Shown here one piece after another: positions 63,891 through 64,000 of a stretch of DNA of 64,000 nt (position 1 is its first letter; each line of letters opens with the position of its first letter). Made by a program: the position numbers and the translations under genes. The notes beneath the pieces are model-generated. The model had not been told where the DNA came from and searched no databases. It saw nothing but the letters and a program-made list of their open reading frames with translations. This stretch comes from Hybos culiciformis. Lineage: Eukaryota; Arthropoda; Insecta; Diptera; Hybotidae. The DNA lies in the NCBI GenBank assembly GCA_964007475.1, contig OZ023275.1:24389052-24453051 (forward strand), in the 5' to 3' direction.

Positions 63891-64000
63891 CTGATATATT
63901 CTTTGATTTTTTAAACCATGTTAAAAGGGTGGCTGTATTTTTCTTATCTAAAACGCTAGTTTTTTTAGTGTCCTTTTTCGAAAAATATAACAAAATTTTT
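63891..64000 (-). CDS. Possible partial exon of an unidentified gene
   Basis: On the minus strand the frame is open from the right edge to a GT donor (GTAATT) at 63885-63890. It reads SVLDKKNTATLLTWFKKSKN before the donor. The composition (Ala, Thr, Trp, Asp, charged residues) is more protein-like than the background frames nearby. AG dinucleotides within the segment (near 63946-63957) could be the true acceptor, so the exon may be shorter than shown. I do not recognise the family. The rest of the gene would lie beyond the right edge and possibly in 59-63.9 kb. Confidence 0.35.

Noticed and set aside
1..64000. CRISPR array, prokaryotic defence system or bacterial transfer
   Set aside because: No regularly spaced short repeats and no intronless bacterial-type operon were found. 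Apart from the sHSP, all recognised genes are spliced.

Overview
The window is AT-rich eukaryotic nuclear DNA, roughly a quarter GC by eye, with spliced GT-AG genes, long AT-rich introns and many poly-A/poly-T runs. The gene set points to an arthropod and most likely an insect: a MADF-BESS transcription factor, a single-copy-like delta-COP, Vav, GAPVD1 and a Prrx-type homeobox gene. Frequent TAGGTACCTAC-type sequence also fits some insect genomes, but I cannot name the order or species from sequence alone.

Thirteen gene models are supported, most with conserved splice sites whose phases join into uninterrupted proteins. From left to right they are: Vav (minus; exons 1 and 2 only, separated by a 7.4 kb intron, running off the left edge); LAMTOR5 (minus, 4 exons) head-to-head with ARCN1/delta-COP (plus, 8 exons); a MADF-BESS factor (plus, 3 exons); GAPVD1 (minus, 12 exons, 1636 aa); BUD31 (plus, 2 exons); a Prrx-like paired-class homeobox gene (plus, 3 exons, 9.3 kb intron); inside that intron on the opposite strand, a small heat-shock-protein gene (one exon) and a divergent alpha-tubulin (3 exons, the first being only the ATG); LRRC57 (minus, 2 exons); PMM2 (minus, 2 exons); AP3M1 (plus, 5 exons); and an unassigned partial exon at the right edge (minus).

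Four neighbours work in endomembrane traffic or lysosomal signalling: delta-COP (COPI coat), GAPVD1 (Rab5 GEF/RasGAP-like), AP-3 mu (lysosome-related cargo) and LAMTOR5 (Ragulator, mTORC1 at lysosomes). They are interleaved with unrelated housekeeping genes, so I read this as ordinary synteny, not a functional cluster.

The intergenic and intronic DNA holds several non-autonomous, structured repeats. They are a GC-rich 554 bp palindrome with almost no spacer upstream of Vav (11847-12400), a nested pair of inverted-repeat elements (38808-39529 containing 38906-39217), a foldback next to it, a PIF/Harbinger-like MITE with a TTA target duplication (55816-56221), a MITE with 27 bp terminal repeats (50917-51181), an inverted-repeat element in GAPVD1 intron 2, and a tRNA-like RNA polymerase III promoter remnant. 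The palindrome is the least ordinary item. I saw no CRISPR, prokaryotic operon or clear horizontally transferred gene.
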